A stretch of DNA of 37,900 bases, from the NCBI GenBank assembly GCA_040374085.1, contig JBEIVB010000013.1, forward strand, positions 1 through 37,900, written 5' to 3'. Made by a program: the position numbers and the translations under genes. This DNA is from JBEIVB01 sp040374085. Lineage in GTDB: Bacteria; Bacteroidota; Bacteroidia; UBA4408. The stretch's first letter is position 1. Each line of letters opens with the position of its first letter. Under the pieces are notes generated by a model. That model worked only from the letters and a program-made list of their open reading frames with translations. It made no database searches and had not been told where the DNA came from. This document shows, piece after piece, positions 16,850 through 25,720 of the stretch.

Positions 16850-16893
16850 ATGCCTGATTGAGTTGGGTTGCAAATGTAAACAAAGGAATGGGC

Positions 16894-19800
16894 TTAGGGT
16901 TTTCGGCCGGGCGTGTATGGGCCACCGGCGGATTGCAAGGCATCCTCTACCGCCGAAATGAGGGTTTCTGCTTGCTTCAGTTGCCCGCGGTAGTCATTGA
17001 GTTGGGAGTTAACCCATTGCAGGTTTTTCTTTTGACCCGTGGTTGGCGTTGAAGTACAACGATACAAGCTGTATGCGGCACCCACCACCCGGTTGTAGGC
17101 AGCTGTGGGCACTTCAAACTCGCGTTTGGAAAGGCTTCCATCGCCCACAAGGGCATCCCCAAGACCGTTAAGTATGCGCTCCGATTCGGTAAGCTTCTGC
17201 AGCATAGTACCCTCCAAAGCCGGGGTGGCGAGCACGGCAGGACGCAAATAGGAAAGCTTATCCTTTAATCCACTGCGCGCCGATTCAATGGAGCTGACGG
17301 CAGCCATCACCCGATCGGTTTGTTCGTAAAACGCATCTAGAGCGGCCAAATCGACACCCACAAATGATTGTCCCTCCAATGCCTTTACCTGAAACGTTTG
17401 AGGCGACATGATGGGCTTCAACACGCCATTGTGCACCAGCTCGGCCGAAACGGTGTATTGGCCGGGAAGTGCCCATCGGCCCAAGCTGGGCTCATCATAG
17501 GGATTGTCGGGATCGTTCCCAGAGAGGCTTACCGGAGAAACGGATGCATAACGCAAATCCCAACCCAGGCTGTGCATGCCCTTCTTCGCATCTGCCTTCA
17601 ACCTGCGCACCACCTGTCCTTTGGCTCCCCTAATGGTGAACAGCAGGTAGGGTGCCTCTTCTTGATCCTCCAATCGCAAGCTGTCTTTGCTGGGATAGAA
17701 CACCGGCCTGTTTGCTTTTGCTTGTACAGATTCGCGTGCTTTACGAGCATCCTTCATGGATTTTACATCTTCCTTTAAATGCCAAAAGAAGGTTGCCTCT
17801 ACCGGAGGGTTGGAGGCAGTATAGAGGCCTTCGCCCTGAAAAGACTTGCCCTTGTGCCCCAATGGTGTGCGCTCATAAAAGGATACAGCATCGGAAACCG
17901 GAAATAAGGTTGCATCAGCATCAAAGAATTCTTGCTTCAGATTCCGCACCTCGCGGTAGTGATCCAAAATGTAAAAGCCTCTTCCGAAGGTGGCCAGCAC
18001 TAAGGCCTCGTCACGCTCGTGAAAGGCCATGTCGCGCACGCAAATGGTGGGCAATCCACCTTTCCATGCAGTCCAATGAGCACCCGCATCTAAACTGAGA
18101 AACAAGCCAAACTCGGTTCCCAAGACCAACATGCCCGGAAGTTTCGGGTCTTCCATTATGCAATAAGCCGATCCTCTTGAAGGCAGATTGCCAACAATGG
18201 ATTTCCATGACTTTCCTCCATCCTGAGAACACATCACATAAGGCTTAAAATCGCCGTTGCGGTGGTTGTTGAAGGTGGCGTACAAAGTGGTTTTGCTGTG
18301 ATGAGAGAATACGATGGAGTTGACAAAGGTGGTGGCCGGAACCCCGGTAAAGGAGGAGGTAGTAGCCCAGGTTTTGCCTCCATCGGAGGACAAGCAGACG
18401 TTGCCATCATCGGTTCCAGCCCCAAGCAGTTGTTCGCTTAAGGGGGACTCGGCTAAGGTGGTGATGTTGCCATAAATGGTGGTGCTTTGGTTCTTGGCCA
18501 CCGCATCCATACTCCACACTTTTCCCATAACCGGCAAGCGATTCCGATCGATTTGCTTAGATAAGTCAGGACTTATAATTTCCCAGGTATTTCCCCGATC
18601 GTTGCTTCGGAAGATTTTGTTTGCTGCGAAATACAGTCTCTGGTTGTTGAAACGGCTTATCACCAGCGGGGCATCCCAATTCCAGCGAAGGGGTGCATCG
18701 CCGGGTTCTTCGTCGGGTTTGATGTCCACCTGCTCTCCCGAAACCCGGTCGAAGCGAACCAGCCCGCCATACTGACTCTGGCTGTACACGGTATTTGGTT
18801 CCAAGGGATCAACCTGAGATTCAAAGCCATCTCCACCGGTGGTAATAAACCAGTCGCTGTTGAGAATTCCGCTGGCCGAAGTGGTGCGGCTGGGTCCGCC
18901 CATGCTGTTGTTGTCTTGGGTGCCTCCGTAGATGTAAAAGAAGGGTTTGCTGTTGTCGGTACACACCTTATAAAATTGAGTTATGGGTAGGTTGGCTTTG
19001 TAAATCCAGGTCTTGGCCAGGTCGAATGTTTCATACAACCCACCGTCGCATCCGGCAAGCAAATGGCGGGTATCAGCGGGATCAATCCAAATTGCGTGAT
19101 TGTCTACGTGCTTGTTTCGCTCGCCCACCTTGTCGAAGGATTTGCCTCCATCGTGGGTAACCGCCATCCAAGTGTCCATGGAATAAACGGTGCGTTCGTC
19201 TTTCGGATCGGGTATAATTTCGCAATAATAATTTCCTGCGGTGCTGTGGCTGCTCATTTTCTCCCAGCTTTCTCCTCGATCGGTGCTGCGGAAGAATCCG
19301 CCTTTTCGGTCTGCAGCTTCAACGATGGCATAGAGCAGGTTTGGATTTTGGGGAGACACGGCAAGCCCAATTCTTCCCATTTCCACAGTGGGCAATCCCT
19401 TGTTGATTTTGCTCCAGGTTTCACCTCCATCGGTACTTTTATATACGCCGCTTTCCGGGCCTCCGCTGATGTAGGTAAACTCGTGGCGACGGCGCTGATG
19501 GGCGGCGGCATAGAGCACCCGGTTGTCGTGGGGGTCTATCCATACCTCGTTGCATCCGGTATTTTCGGAGATGAACAGAGTGCGTTTCCAGGTTTTGCCA
19601 CCATCTGTTGACTTGTAAATGCCACGCTCGCCGCCGCTGCTCCACAGTGGGCCATAAGCCGCCACCCACACCACATCGGAGTTGCGCGGATCTACCACAA
19701 TGCGACCAATGTGCTCAGAGGTTTTTAGCCCCATGTTTGTCCAGGATTTCCCGGCGTCCACGCTTTTGTAGAGTCCATCGCCATAGCCTACGCTGCGCTG

Positions 19801-20151
19801 GTTGTTGTTTTCGCCGCTTCCCACCCAAACCACATTCGGGTTGGAAGGATCGAGTGCAATGCAACCCATGGAGTAAGCGCCCTCACTCTCGAGCACAGGC
19901 TGAAAAGAGAGGCCTCCGTTGTTGGTTTTCCAAACCCCGGAGCTGCCGGCAACCACATAATACTCGCTGTGATCGAGGGGGTTAACCGCCAAGTCTACCA
20001 CCCTACCGGAGGTGTTGGCAGGCCCTAAGCTTCGAAAGGAAAAAGGCGTAAGACGTTCCTCTGTCAACCATCCGGAAGATGGGGATTTTGACTGGCCAAA
20101 GGCCATGGCTGAAAAGATTAAAAGGAAGGGGAAAAGGCGGCTGAGAGACAT
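16894..20151 (-). CDS. Large exported BNR/Asp-box (VPS10/sortilin-like) propeller protein, copy 1
   Basis: From the ATG at 20151 the product has 1,085 residues and a signal peptide (MSLSRLFPFLLIFSAMAFGQ). Two ATGs further upstream would add a basic, less signal-like stretch. The body is a run of about ten Asp-box repeats, for example KSVDAGKSW, KSTDGGKTW, KSTDGGETW, RSTDRGESW, RSNDRGNTW, LSSDGGKTW and CSQDGGKSW, over about residues 60-740. This predicts one or two many-bladed beta-propellers like sortilin/VPS10 or sialidase-like glycoside hydrolases. A beta-sandwich region and a helical C-terminal part follow. Automated pipelines often call these glycosyl hydrolases, but I see no catalytic sialidase residues to support that. 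There is no T9SS sorting domain. It is a paralog of the protein at 27427-30501. Ligand and role are unknown. Confidence 0.85.
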   Translation of the reverse strand: MSLSRLFPFLLIFSAMAFGQSKSPSSGWLTEERLTPFSFRSLGPANTSGRVVDLAVNPLDHSEYYVVAGSSGVWKTNNGGLSFQPVLESEGAYSMGCIALDPSNPNVVWVGSGENNNQRSVGYGDGLYKSVDAGKSWTNMGLKTSEHIGRIVVDPRNSDVVWVAAYGPLWSSGGERGIYKSTDGGKTWKRTLFISENTGCNEVWIDPHDNRVLYAAAHQRRRHEFTYISGGPESGVYKSTDGGETWSKINKGLPTVEMGRIGLAVSPQNPNLLYAIVEAADRKGGFFRSTDRGESWEKMSSHSTAGNYYCEIIPDPKDERTVYSMDTWMAVTHDGGKSFDKVGERNKHVDNHAIWIDPADTRHLLAGCDGGLYETFDLAKTWIYKANLPITQFYKVCTDNSKPFFYIYGGTQDNNSMGGPSRTTSASGILNSDWFITTGGDGFESQVDPLEPNTVYSQSQYGGLVRFDRVSGEQVDIKPDEEPGDAPLRWNWDAPLVISRFNNQRLYFAANKIFRSNDRGNTWEIISPDLSKQIDRNRLPVMGKVWSMDAVAKNQSTTIYGNITTLAESPLSEQLLGAGTDDGNVCLSSDGGKTWATTSSFTGVPATTFVNSIVFSHHSKTTLYATFNNHRNGDFKPYVMCSQDGGKSWKSIVGNLPSRGSAYCIMEDPKLPGMLVLGTEFGLFLSLDAGAHWTAWKGGLPTICVRDMAFHERDEALVLATFGRGFYILDHYREVRNLKQEFFDADATLFPVSDAVSFYERTPLGHKGKSFQGEGLYTASNPPVEATFFWHLKEDVKSMKDARKARESVQAKANRPVFYPSKDSLRLEDQEEAPYLLFTIRGAKGQVVRRLKADAKKGMHSLGWDLRYASVSPVSLSGNDPDNPYDEPSLGRWALPGQYTVSAELVHNGVLKPIMSPQTFQVKALEGQSFVGVDLAALDAFYEQTDRVMAAVSSIESARSGLKDKLSYLRPAVLATPALEGTMLQKLTESERILNGLGDALVGDGSLSKREFEVPTAAYNRVVGAAYSLYRCTSTPTTGQKKNLQWVNSQLNDYRGQLKQAETLISAVEDALQSAGGPYTPGRKP

Positions 20152-20293
20152 GCTGGGTCGAATAAAAACGGTGATGAACCTACGCATAGTTCGGCACTCA
20201 AACAAATCAAGACTTGGAAAGTTCATCTTTTATTAGAAGAACATAATGTAAATCAAGTGATGCAATGGGGGGTTCGCGATTCCATAAATCCGG

Positions 20294-20301
20294 TACCTTT
20301 G
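20294..20301 (+). promoter_or_regulatory. -7 box of hemH promoter
   Basis: TACCTTTG matches TAnnTTTG exactly, ten bases before the hemH ATG, so the leader would be about seven bases. A weak TTCG lies 17 bases upstream in the -33 position. The box in front of the divergent gene is unclear; the closest is a one-mismatch TTGATTTG at 20210-20203 on the minus strand. Confidence 0.52.
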
Positions 20302-20311
20302 CAACCCGATT

Positions 20312-21343
20312 ATGCTCAACACTCCCTCTCCAAAATACGCGCTTCTGTTGCTCAACCTAGGCACCCCCGACAGCCCTTCTACACCGGATGTGCGGCGATA
20401 CCTGAGCGAATTCTTAAACGATGCCCGGGTGATTGATGTGCCATGGCTGGTTCGCAAGGTTTTGGTCAACGGTGTGATTGTTCCCTTTCGTGCGCCCCGC
20501 TCAGCCAAGCTCTACCGCGAGATATGGACCGATCGAGGCTCACCCTTGCTTTTCCACGGACAAGACTTGCGCGAGGCCGTTGAAGCAGAAATGGGTCCGG
20601 AGTGGGCGGTGGAGTTTGCCATGCGCTACCGCAACCCCCGCATGCGCGATGCGTTGGAACGCATCCGGCTCATGAACGTGGAACGCTTGGTTGTGCTGCC
20701 CCTTTACCCTCAATACGCAAGCTCCACAACCGGATCGACCCTAGAAGCGCTCATGAAAGAGCTGGAGCATTGGCCCACCCTACCGGCCCTTCAATTCATT
20801 ACCGATTTTTACCGAAACCCCGATTACCTCGATTGTGTAGCCCAAACCGGAAGAAAATTTGATCTGAGCGATTACGACCACATCCTGTTTTCTTTCCACG
20901 GCATTCCGGAACGGCACATTAGAAAAGGCGATTGCCAATCTCATTGTCTAATGGACACATGTTGTGCTGCTATAGGGCCAAAAAATCACCACTGTTACCG
21001 AGCCGGATGCTTCGAAACCGCCCGCCAAGTGGCATTTCGTCTTGGTTTGAGGCAAGAGGATTACACCGTAAGTTTTCAAAGCCGTTTGGGTCGCGACCCT
21101 TGGATTAAACCTTACACCGACCATGAGCTGGAATCCCTTGCCAAAGCCGGGAAAAAGCGGGTGCTGGTGTTCAGTCCTGCCTTTGTAGCCGATTGCTTGG
21201 AAACCGTGCACGAAATAGGGGTTGAGTATCAGGAGGAATTCGAGAAATGGGGAGGCACAAAAGTGCAGCTGGTTCCGAGTTTGAATTCTGAACCTGCTTG
21301 GGTGAAAACCGTTGCCAACATGGCACGGACGGCTACCTCGTAA
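20312..21343 (+). CDS. hemH: Ferrochelatase
   Basis: Ferrochelatase inserts ferrous iron into protoporphyrin IX in the last step of heme synthesis. The 343-residue protein opens with ALLLLNLGTPDSP and has YREIWTDRGSPLL and AMRYRNP, all typical. The catalytic metal-binding His is H196 in FSFHGIPERH, and the second active-site segment is FVADCLETVHEIGVEY. After the first active-site loop lies a cysteine-rich insert, with Cys at 208, 212, 217, 218, 228 and 233. Similar inserts in some bacterial ferrochelatases bind a [2Fe-2S] cluster, so that is plausible here but not proven. The length is normal. It is divergent from the BNR/VPS10-like gene and lies upstream of the NYN-CSD gene, which has its own promoter. 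Confidence 0.95.
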   Translation: MLNTPSPKYALLLLNLGTPDSPSTPDVRRYLSEFLNDARVIDVPWLVRKVLVNGVIVPFRAPRSAKLYREIWTDRGSPLLFHGQDLREAVEAEMGPEWAVEFAMRYRNPRMRDALERIRLMNVERLVVLPLYPQYASSTTGSTLEALMKELEHWPTLPALQFITDFYRNPDYLDCVAQTGRKFDLSDYDHILFSFHGIPERHIRKGDCQSHCLMDTCCAAIGPKNHHCYRAGCFETARQVAFRLGLRQEDYTVSFQSRLGRDPWIKPYTDHELESLAKAGKKRVLVFSPAFVADCLETVHEIGVEYQEEFEKWGGTKVQLVPSLNSEPAWVKTVANMARTATS

Positions 21344-21362
21344 AATTTTAACATGGTTTATC

Positions 21363-21392
21363 AACCTGTGTGCCGACGCAAAGGCAGGTTTT
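21363..21392 (+). terminator. Possible weak terminator after hemH
   Basis: AACCTG and CAGGTT can pair around a 16-base loop that could itself form a TGCC/GGCA pairing, followed by a short T-rich run. The stem is short, so the call is tentative. Confidence 0.35.
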
Positions 21393-21404
21393 GTCGTATT
21401 AACC

Positions 21405-21434
21405 TTTGCAAACCATTTTAAAAAAATAAATTTG
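21405..21434 (+). promoter_or_regulatory. Strong Bacteroidota-type promoter of the NYN-CSD gene
   Basis: TTTG (21405-21408) and TAAATTTG (21427-21434) are separated by 18 bases, matching both the -33 and -7 consensus. The predicted start near 21438 leaves a leader of about 35 bases, rich in C, T and A and without a Shine-Dalgarno sequence. This is the best-formed promoter in the window. Confidence 0.75.
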
Positions 21435-21473
21435 CCCCCCTCATTCATTCATTAACCTAAATCCTTAAGCCAA

Positions 21474-22412
21474 ATGCAGGATAAATTAACCAAAGTCGGC
21501 GTGTTCTATGACGGCAATTACTTCCTTCAGGTAAGTAATTACTATGCCTATGGACACGCACGTCGCCGGAGGCTCAGCATCTCCGGATTGCACGATTTCA
21601 TTCGCCATCAAATAGCGGAGGAAGAAAACACAGACCAGCGTCTGTGTCAAATTGTAGATGCGCATTACTTCCGCGGCAGACTCAATGCCTATGAGGCAAG
21701 CCAGCGCGGAGACACCTTGTATTACGATCGCGTTTTCGACGACATTCTCATGTCGGTAGGTGTAACCACCCACTATTTGCCGGTGAAAACCAACTTCGAA
21801 GGCATCAAGCAAGAGAAAGGAATTGACGTTTGGTTTGCTTTGGAAGTGTATGAAATGACACGTTTCAAGGAATTCAACGTGGTGGTGCTCATTACATCAG
21901 ACGGAGATTATGTACCCTTGGTTCGCAAGCTCAACACATTAGGTTGCAGAGTAATGGTTTTGAGTTGGGATTTCGAGTACGATACCGATAACGGCCAGCA
22001 CATTGTTACCCGTACCTCTCAGGACTTGTTGGAGGAAGTTTCCTACCCAATGGCCATGCATGAGATTATCGACAACCGATTGAAGCGCAACGATCCGGTG
22101 GTGAACAACATCTTTGTTCAAACCGAGAATAAAAAGCCTTTGCCAAAGCCTGTTTATGAGGAGCTTCAGCAGCACATACAACAGCAAGTGGGTACACCTG
22201 CCGAGGGTGAAATTCTGAGTCTAAAAAATGGGTATGGTTTCATTAAATACCCACCGAACAACCTGTTCTTCCATTTCACCAGCGTGATAGATGGTGACTT
22301 CAATGGCTTAACCATTGGCGATCAGGTGAGCTTCAGCATCGTGAAAAACAGCCAAGGCGAGGACATTGCAAAAGATGTGAAAGTGTTCCAGCGTGCGGAA
22401 TCAGAGTTCTAA
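21474..22412 (+). CDS. NYN-domain (PIN-like) putative nuclease fused to a cold-shock domain
   Basis: The 312-residue cytoplasmic protein has two domains. Residues 5-190 are a NYN/LabA-like domain of the PIN nuclease superfamily. VGVFYDGNYF carries D13, IDVWFALEVYEM carries D118, and VLITSDGDYVPLV carries D143 and D145. Together these make up the acidic metal site expected for a ribonuclease. A basic, helical linker rich in Gln follows (about 200-240). Residues 243-306 are a cold-shock-type OB fold, with RNP1-like NGYGFIKY at 252-259 and RNP2-like LFFHFTSV at 264-271. The arrangement suggests an RNA-binding nuclease, but neither target nor activity is known. It has a strong promoter and its own terminator, so it is a single-gene unit. 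Confidence 0.85.
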   Translation: MQDKLTKVGVFYDGNYFLQVSNYYAYGHARRRRLSISGLHDFIRHQIAEEENTDQRLCQIVDAHYFRGRLNAYEASQRGDTLYYDRVFDDILMSVGVTTHYLPVKTNFEGIKQEKGIDVWFALEVYEMTRFKEFNVVVLITSDGDYVPLVRKLNTLGCRVMVLSWDFEYDTDNGQHIVTRTSQDLLEEVSYPMAMHEIIDNRLKRNDPVVNNIFVQTENKKPLPKPVYEELQQHIQQQVGTPAEGEILSLKNGYGFIKYPPNNLFFHFTSVIDGDFNGLTIGDQVSFSIVKNSQGEDIAKDVKVFQRAESEF

Positions 22413-22434
22413 ACATCCCTATCCAAAAAAGGAG

Positions 22435-22461
22435 AGCCCGGATATTCCGGGCTTTTTTTTT
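22435..22461 (+). terminator. Rho-independent terminator after the NYN-CSD gene
   Basis: An eight-base perfect stem (AGCCCGGA with TCCGGGCT) and a three-base loop are followed by nine T residues, 22 bases after the stop codon. Confidence 0.92.
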
Positions 22462-22596
22462 CTTGTTCCTTTTGGGTCGTGGCAAAGCATCAAGAGGCTT
22501 GGAAAGCAGTGCGTGGATTGGGTTAATAAACGATAAAGCGGCGCATTTCCGTGCCCTTTCCGCGGGGGAATAACCGGCGGGGTATGAGATAATTGC

Positions 22597-22604
22597 TATT
22601 TTCG
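22597..22604 (+). promoter_or_regulatory. Probable -7 box of the GT117 gene
   Basis: TATTTTCG differs from TAnnTTTG at one base and lies 25 bases before the ATG at 22630. No clear -33 element is visible. The rest of the 22462-22629 gap shows no gene or repeat that I can support. Confidence 0.35.
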
Positions 22605-22629
22605 CCACCACTTGATAGAAAACCCGTTT

Positions 22630-25600
22630 ATGCAAGCTTTTCACCGTCTGAACACCCTCGTTGGGTGGGTTGTATTTTTGGTTGCCGCCCTCACCTATTT
22701 CAGCACCATTGAACCCTCTGCCAGCTTTTGGGATTGTGGGGAATACGTTGCAACCGCCTACAAACTTGAAGTGGGTCACCCGCCGGGGGCTCCTTTGTTT
22801 AACCTACTTGGGCGTTTCTTTTCGTTGTTCGGTGATAAAACTATGGCCGCTCATAACATCAACATCATGAGCGCCTTGATGAGTGCATTCACCATCCTTT
22901 TTCTTTTCTGGACCATCACTGCGCTGGGCAGGAAATGGGTATTGCGCACCAGCAGCGAACTAACCCCTGCACAACTCATCACCATTTTGGGTAGCGGTGC
23001 CGTTGGCGCCTTGGCCTACACATTTTCCGACAGCTTTTGGTTCTCGGCGGTAGAGGGCGAAGTGTATGCTTCCTCTTCATTTTTCACGGCCATTGTTTTC
23101 TGGGCCATATTAAAATGGGAAGAGGTGGCCGATGAGCCTCACGCGGATCGTTGGATCGTATTCATCGCCTACCTCATTGGCCTCTCCATTGGCATTCACC
23201 TTTTGAACCTCCTTGCCATTCCGGCCATCGTTTTTGTTTACTACCACAAAAAGAAAAAAGAAGACACGCGCAAAGGATTTTGGTTGACCCTACTTCTGAG
23301 CTTGGTTATCTTGGGCATTGTGCAATCGGGCATCATCCCGCAAGTGGTGAACCTTGCTGCTAAATTCGAGCTCTTCTTTGTGAACACCATTGGCTTGCCC
23401 TTCAACAGCGGCACCGTCATCTTCTTTGTTCTGCTTGCCGCCGGCATCGTTTGGGGGCTGCGGTACACCCGTCGCACCGGCAGGGCGCTGGCAAACACCT
23501 TGGTGCTTGGGTTTACTTTTTTATTAATCGGGTACAGCTCCTTTTTTATTCTCATCATCCGTTCAAGCGCCAATACGCCCATGGATGAAAACAATCCGGA
23601 GAATGCTGTAAACCTGCTTTCTTATTTGAACCGCGAGCAATATGGCGATTGGCCTATTTTATATGGCCAATACTTCAACTCACCCCTTGATCCCGAAAAC
23701 CCTTACAAGGATGGAAACCCCATTTACGAAGCCGATAAGAAAACGGGCAAATACGTGGTAACCTACGACCGCAAGAGCACCATTCCCAATTACGATAAGC
23801 GGTTTTGTACCTTGTTTCCACGAATGTGGGACGACCAGCGGGCAAAAATTGCCGGATACAAAGAATGGTCGGAATACGTTGGAACGCCGGTTCAGGCCAC
23901 GCAGAATGGGGAGCCTACCACCATAATGAAGCCTACCTTTTCAGAAAACCTAAAATTCTTCTTTGCTTACCAGCTCAACCACATGTATTTACGGTACTTC
24001 ATGTGGAACTTTGCCGGGCGCCAAAACGACATTCAGGGGCACGGAGGCCTTATGCACGGAAATTGGATATCGGGTTTGGATGGGATAGATGCCATTCGTT
24101 TGGGCGACCAATCCAAGCTGCCTGAACTTTGGAAACAGAACAAAGGCCGCAACCAATTTTATTTCCTTCCTTTAATACTCGGATTGCTGGGCATGTTCTT
24201 CCACTTCAAAAAAGACCGGAACGATGCCTTTGTGGTGTTCCTCATGTTTGCGTTTACCGGGTTGGCCATTGCCTTATACCTGAACATGGCCCCGTACCAG
24301 CCCCGCGAACGTGATTATGCTTTTGTTGGCTCATTTTACGCGTTTGCCATTTGGATTGGATTGGGTGTTTTTGCCATTCAGGATTGGTTAAGCAAGCGTC
24401 TCTCAGCTTCTGCAGCCGGTGCGGTTGCAACCTCGGTAGGATTGCTTATGGGCCCCACGTTGATGGCAAAAGATGGGTGGGACGACCACGACCGTTCAAA
24501 CCGCTATACTGCGCGGGATTTTGCCTTCGACTATTTGGATTCTTGTGCGCCCAACGCCATCCTATTTACCAATGGCGACAACGACACCTTCCCCTTATGG
24601 TATGCCCAGGAAGTGGAAGGATATCGCACAGACGTTCGGGTGGTAAACCTGAGCCTTTCCAACACCGACTGGTACATAGAGCAGATGCGCCGGAAAGCCT
24701 ACGACAGCGATCCGGTACCCATGACCTTGAGAGCCGATCAAATCCGCCAGGGCACTCGGGACTATGTTCCCATTTATCCGAACCCAAATGTGGGCATAGA
24801 CACCAATAAATTTTACAACATAAACGAATTGTTGAGCTGGATTGGGTCTGATGATCCAACCAAGGAAGTGCCCACCCAGGCCGGGAAAAGCATGCCGTAT
24901 ATGCCCACCAACAAAGTGTTCATTCCGGTCGACTCTGCCACCATAATTCAGTCGAAAACAGTGGAGCCTAAAAATGCATCCGAAATTGTGAAAGGAGGCA
25001 TCAACTGGACCATCAACAAAAGCTATCTGATGAAGAACGATCTGATGATCTTCGACATCATTGCCACCAACAACTGGAAGCGCCCCATTTATTTTGCCAT
25101 TACGGTGGGCGACGACAGCTACATGGATTTGCAGGAATATTTTCAATTGGAGGGGCTTGCTTACCGGTTGGTTCCCATTCGCACCCTAAATCAGGATGGG
25201 CAAACCGGTAAGGTTGCAACAGAACTCATGTACAAAAACCTTATGAAAACCTTCAAATGGGGAGGCATGGACAGCAAGCCCATTTACATGGATGAGAACA
25301 ACATCCGCATGACCATGAACCTGAGGAACAACTTTGCCAGACTGGCCGATCAGTTGAGCTCGGAAGGAGATAAAAAACGTGCGGTAGAGGTATTGGACAA
25401 GTGCATGGCCGTAATGCCTGAGAAAACGGTTCCTTACAACTACTTCATGATGAGCATTGCGGAAGCATATTACCGCAGCGATTCACCTGAAAAGGCAAAC
25501 CTACTGGTAACCAAGTTGGCGGATCAGTATGAAGATGAGTTGGAATACTACTTATCCTTGAAAGGCAAACAGGCTGCATTGGTGGAAAACGAAACCCAGC

Positions 25601-25719
25601 GTGCCATGTATGTTATGAATCGTTTGGTTATGATGACCGGCATGTTTAAGCAAAATACCTTAAACAAGCAGCTTGAGGCTCGCTTCAAGAAACTGGAAAG
25701 TCGTTACAGCGGAGCATAA
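22630..25719 (+). CDS. GT117 (DUF2723/TMEM260-like) membrane glycosyltransferase
   Basis: The 1,029-residue protein belongs to the DUF2723 family, now grouped with TMEM260 as GT117. The eukaryotic member is a protein O-mannosyltransferase. The GT-C fold signature follows the first membrane helix: STIEPSASFWDCGEYVATAYKLEVGHPPGAPLF, with acidic residues E28, D35 and E38 that would lie in the first extracytoplasmic loop. About ten to twelve membrane helices fill residues 8-620. A soluble part with NGDNDTFPLWYAQEVEGYRTDVRVVNLSL follows, typical of the family. The last 150 residues are helical and TPR-like. In Bacteroidota it is a candidate for glycosylating exported proteins, but the sugar donor and targets are unknown. 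The ATG was preferred to a TTG six codons upstream. Confidence 0.88.
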   Translation: MQAFHRLNTLVGWVVFLVAALTYFSTIEPSASFWDCGEYVATAYKLEVGHPPGAPLFNLLGRFFSLFGDKTMAAHNINIMSALMSAFTILFLFWTITALGRKWVLRTSSELTPAQLITILGSGAVGALAYTFSDSFWFSAVEGEVYASSSFFTAIVFWAILKWEEVADEPHADRWIVFIAYLIGLSIGIHLLNLLAIPAIVFVYYHKKKKEDTRKGFWLTLLLSLVILGIVQSGIIPQVVNLAAKFELFFVNTIGLPFNSGTVIFFVLLAAGIVWGLRYTRRTGRALANTLVLGFTFLLIGYSSFFILIIRSSANTPMDENNPENAVNLLSYLNREQYGDWPILYGQYFNSPLDPENPYKDGNPIYEADKKTGKYVVTYDRKSTIPNYDKRFCTLFPRMWDDQRAKIAGYKEWSEYVGTPVQATQNGEPTTIMKPTFSENLKFFFAYQLNHMYLRYFMWNFAGRQNDIQGHGGLMHGNWISGLDGIDAIRLGDQSKLPELWKQNKGRNQFYFLPLILGLLGMFFHFKKDRNDAFVVFLMFAFTGLAIALYLNMAPYQPRERDYAFVGSFYAFAIWIGLGVFAIQDWLSKRLSASAAGAVATSVGLLMGPTLMAKDGWDDHDRSNRYTARDFAFDYLDSCAPNAILFTNGDNDTFPLWYAQEVEGYRTDVRVVNLSLSNTDWYIEQMRRKAYDSDPVPMTLRADQIRQGTRDYVPIYPNPNVGIDTNKFYNINELLSWIGSDDPTKEVPTQAGKSMPYMPTNKVFIPVDSATIIQSKTVEPKNASEIVKGGINWTINKSYLMKNDLMIFDIIATNNWKRPIYFAITVGDDSYMDLQEYFQLEGLAYRLVPIRTLNQDGQTGKVATELMYKNLMKTFKWGGMDSKPIYMDENNIRMTMNLRNNFARLADQLSSEGDKKRAVEVLDKCMAVMPEKTVPYNYFMMSIAEAYYRSDSPEKANLLVTKLADQYEDELEYYLSLKGKQAALVENETQRAMYVMNRLVMMTGMFKQNTLNKQLEARFKKLESRYSGA

Positions 25720-25720
25720 C

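Noticed and set aside
16894..20151. Calling the BNR/VPS10-like proteins glycoside hydrolases
   Set aside because: Asp-boxes are structural and do not imply activity; I see no sialidase-type catalytic Tyr/Glu/Asp arrangement that I could place with confidence.
22462..22596. A small RNA or riboswitch in the gap before the GT117 gene
   Set aside because: I see short G+C-rich stretches but no convincing conserved structure, and the following gene offers no metabolite link.
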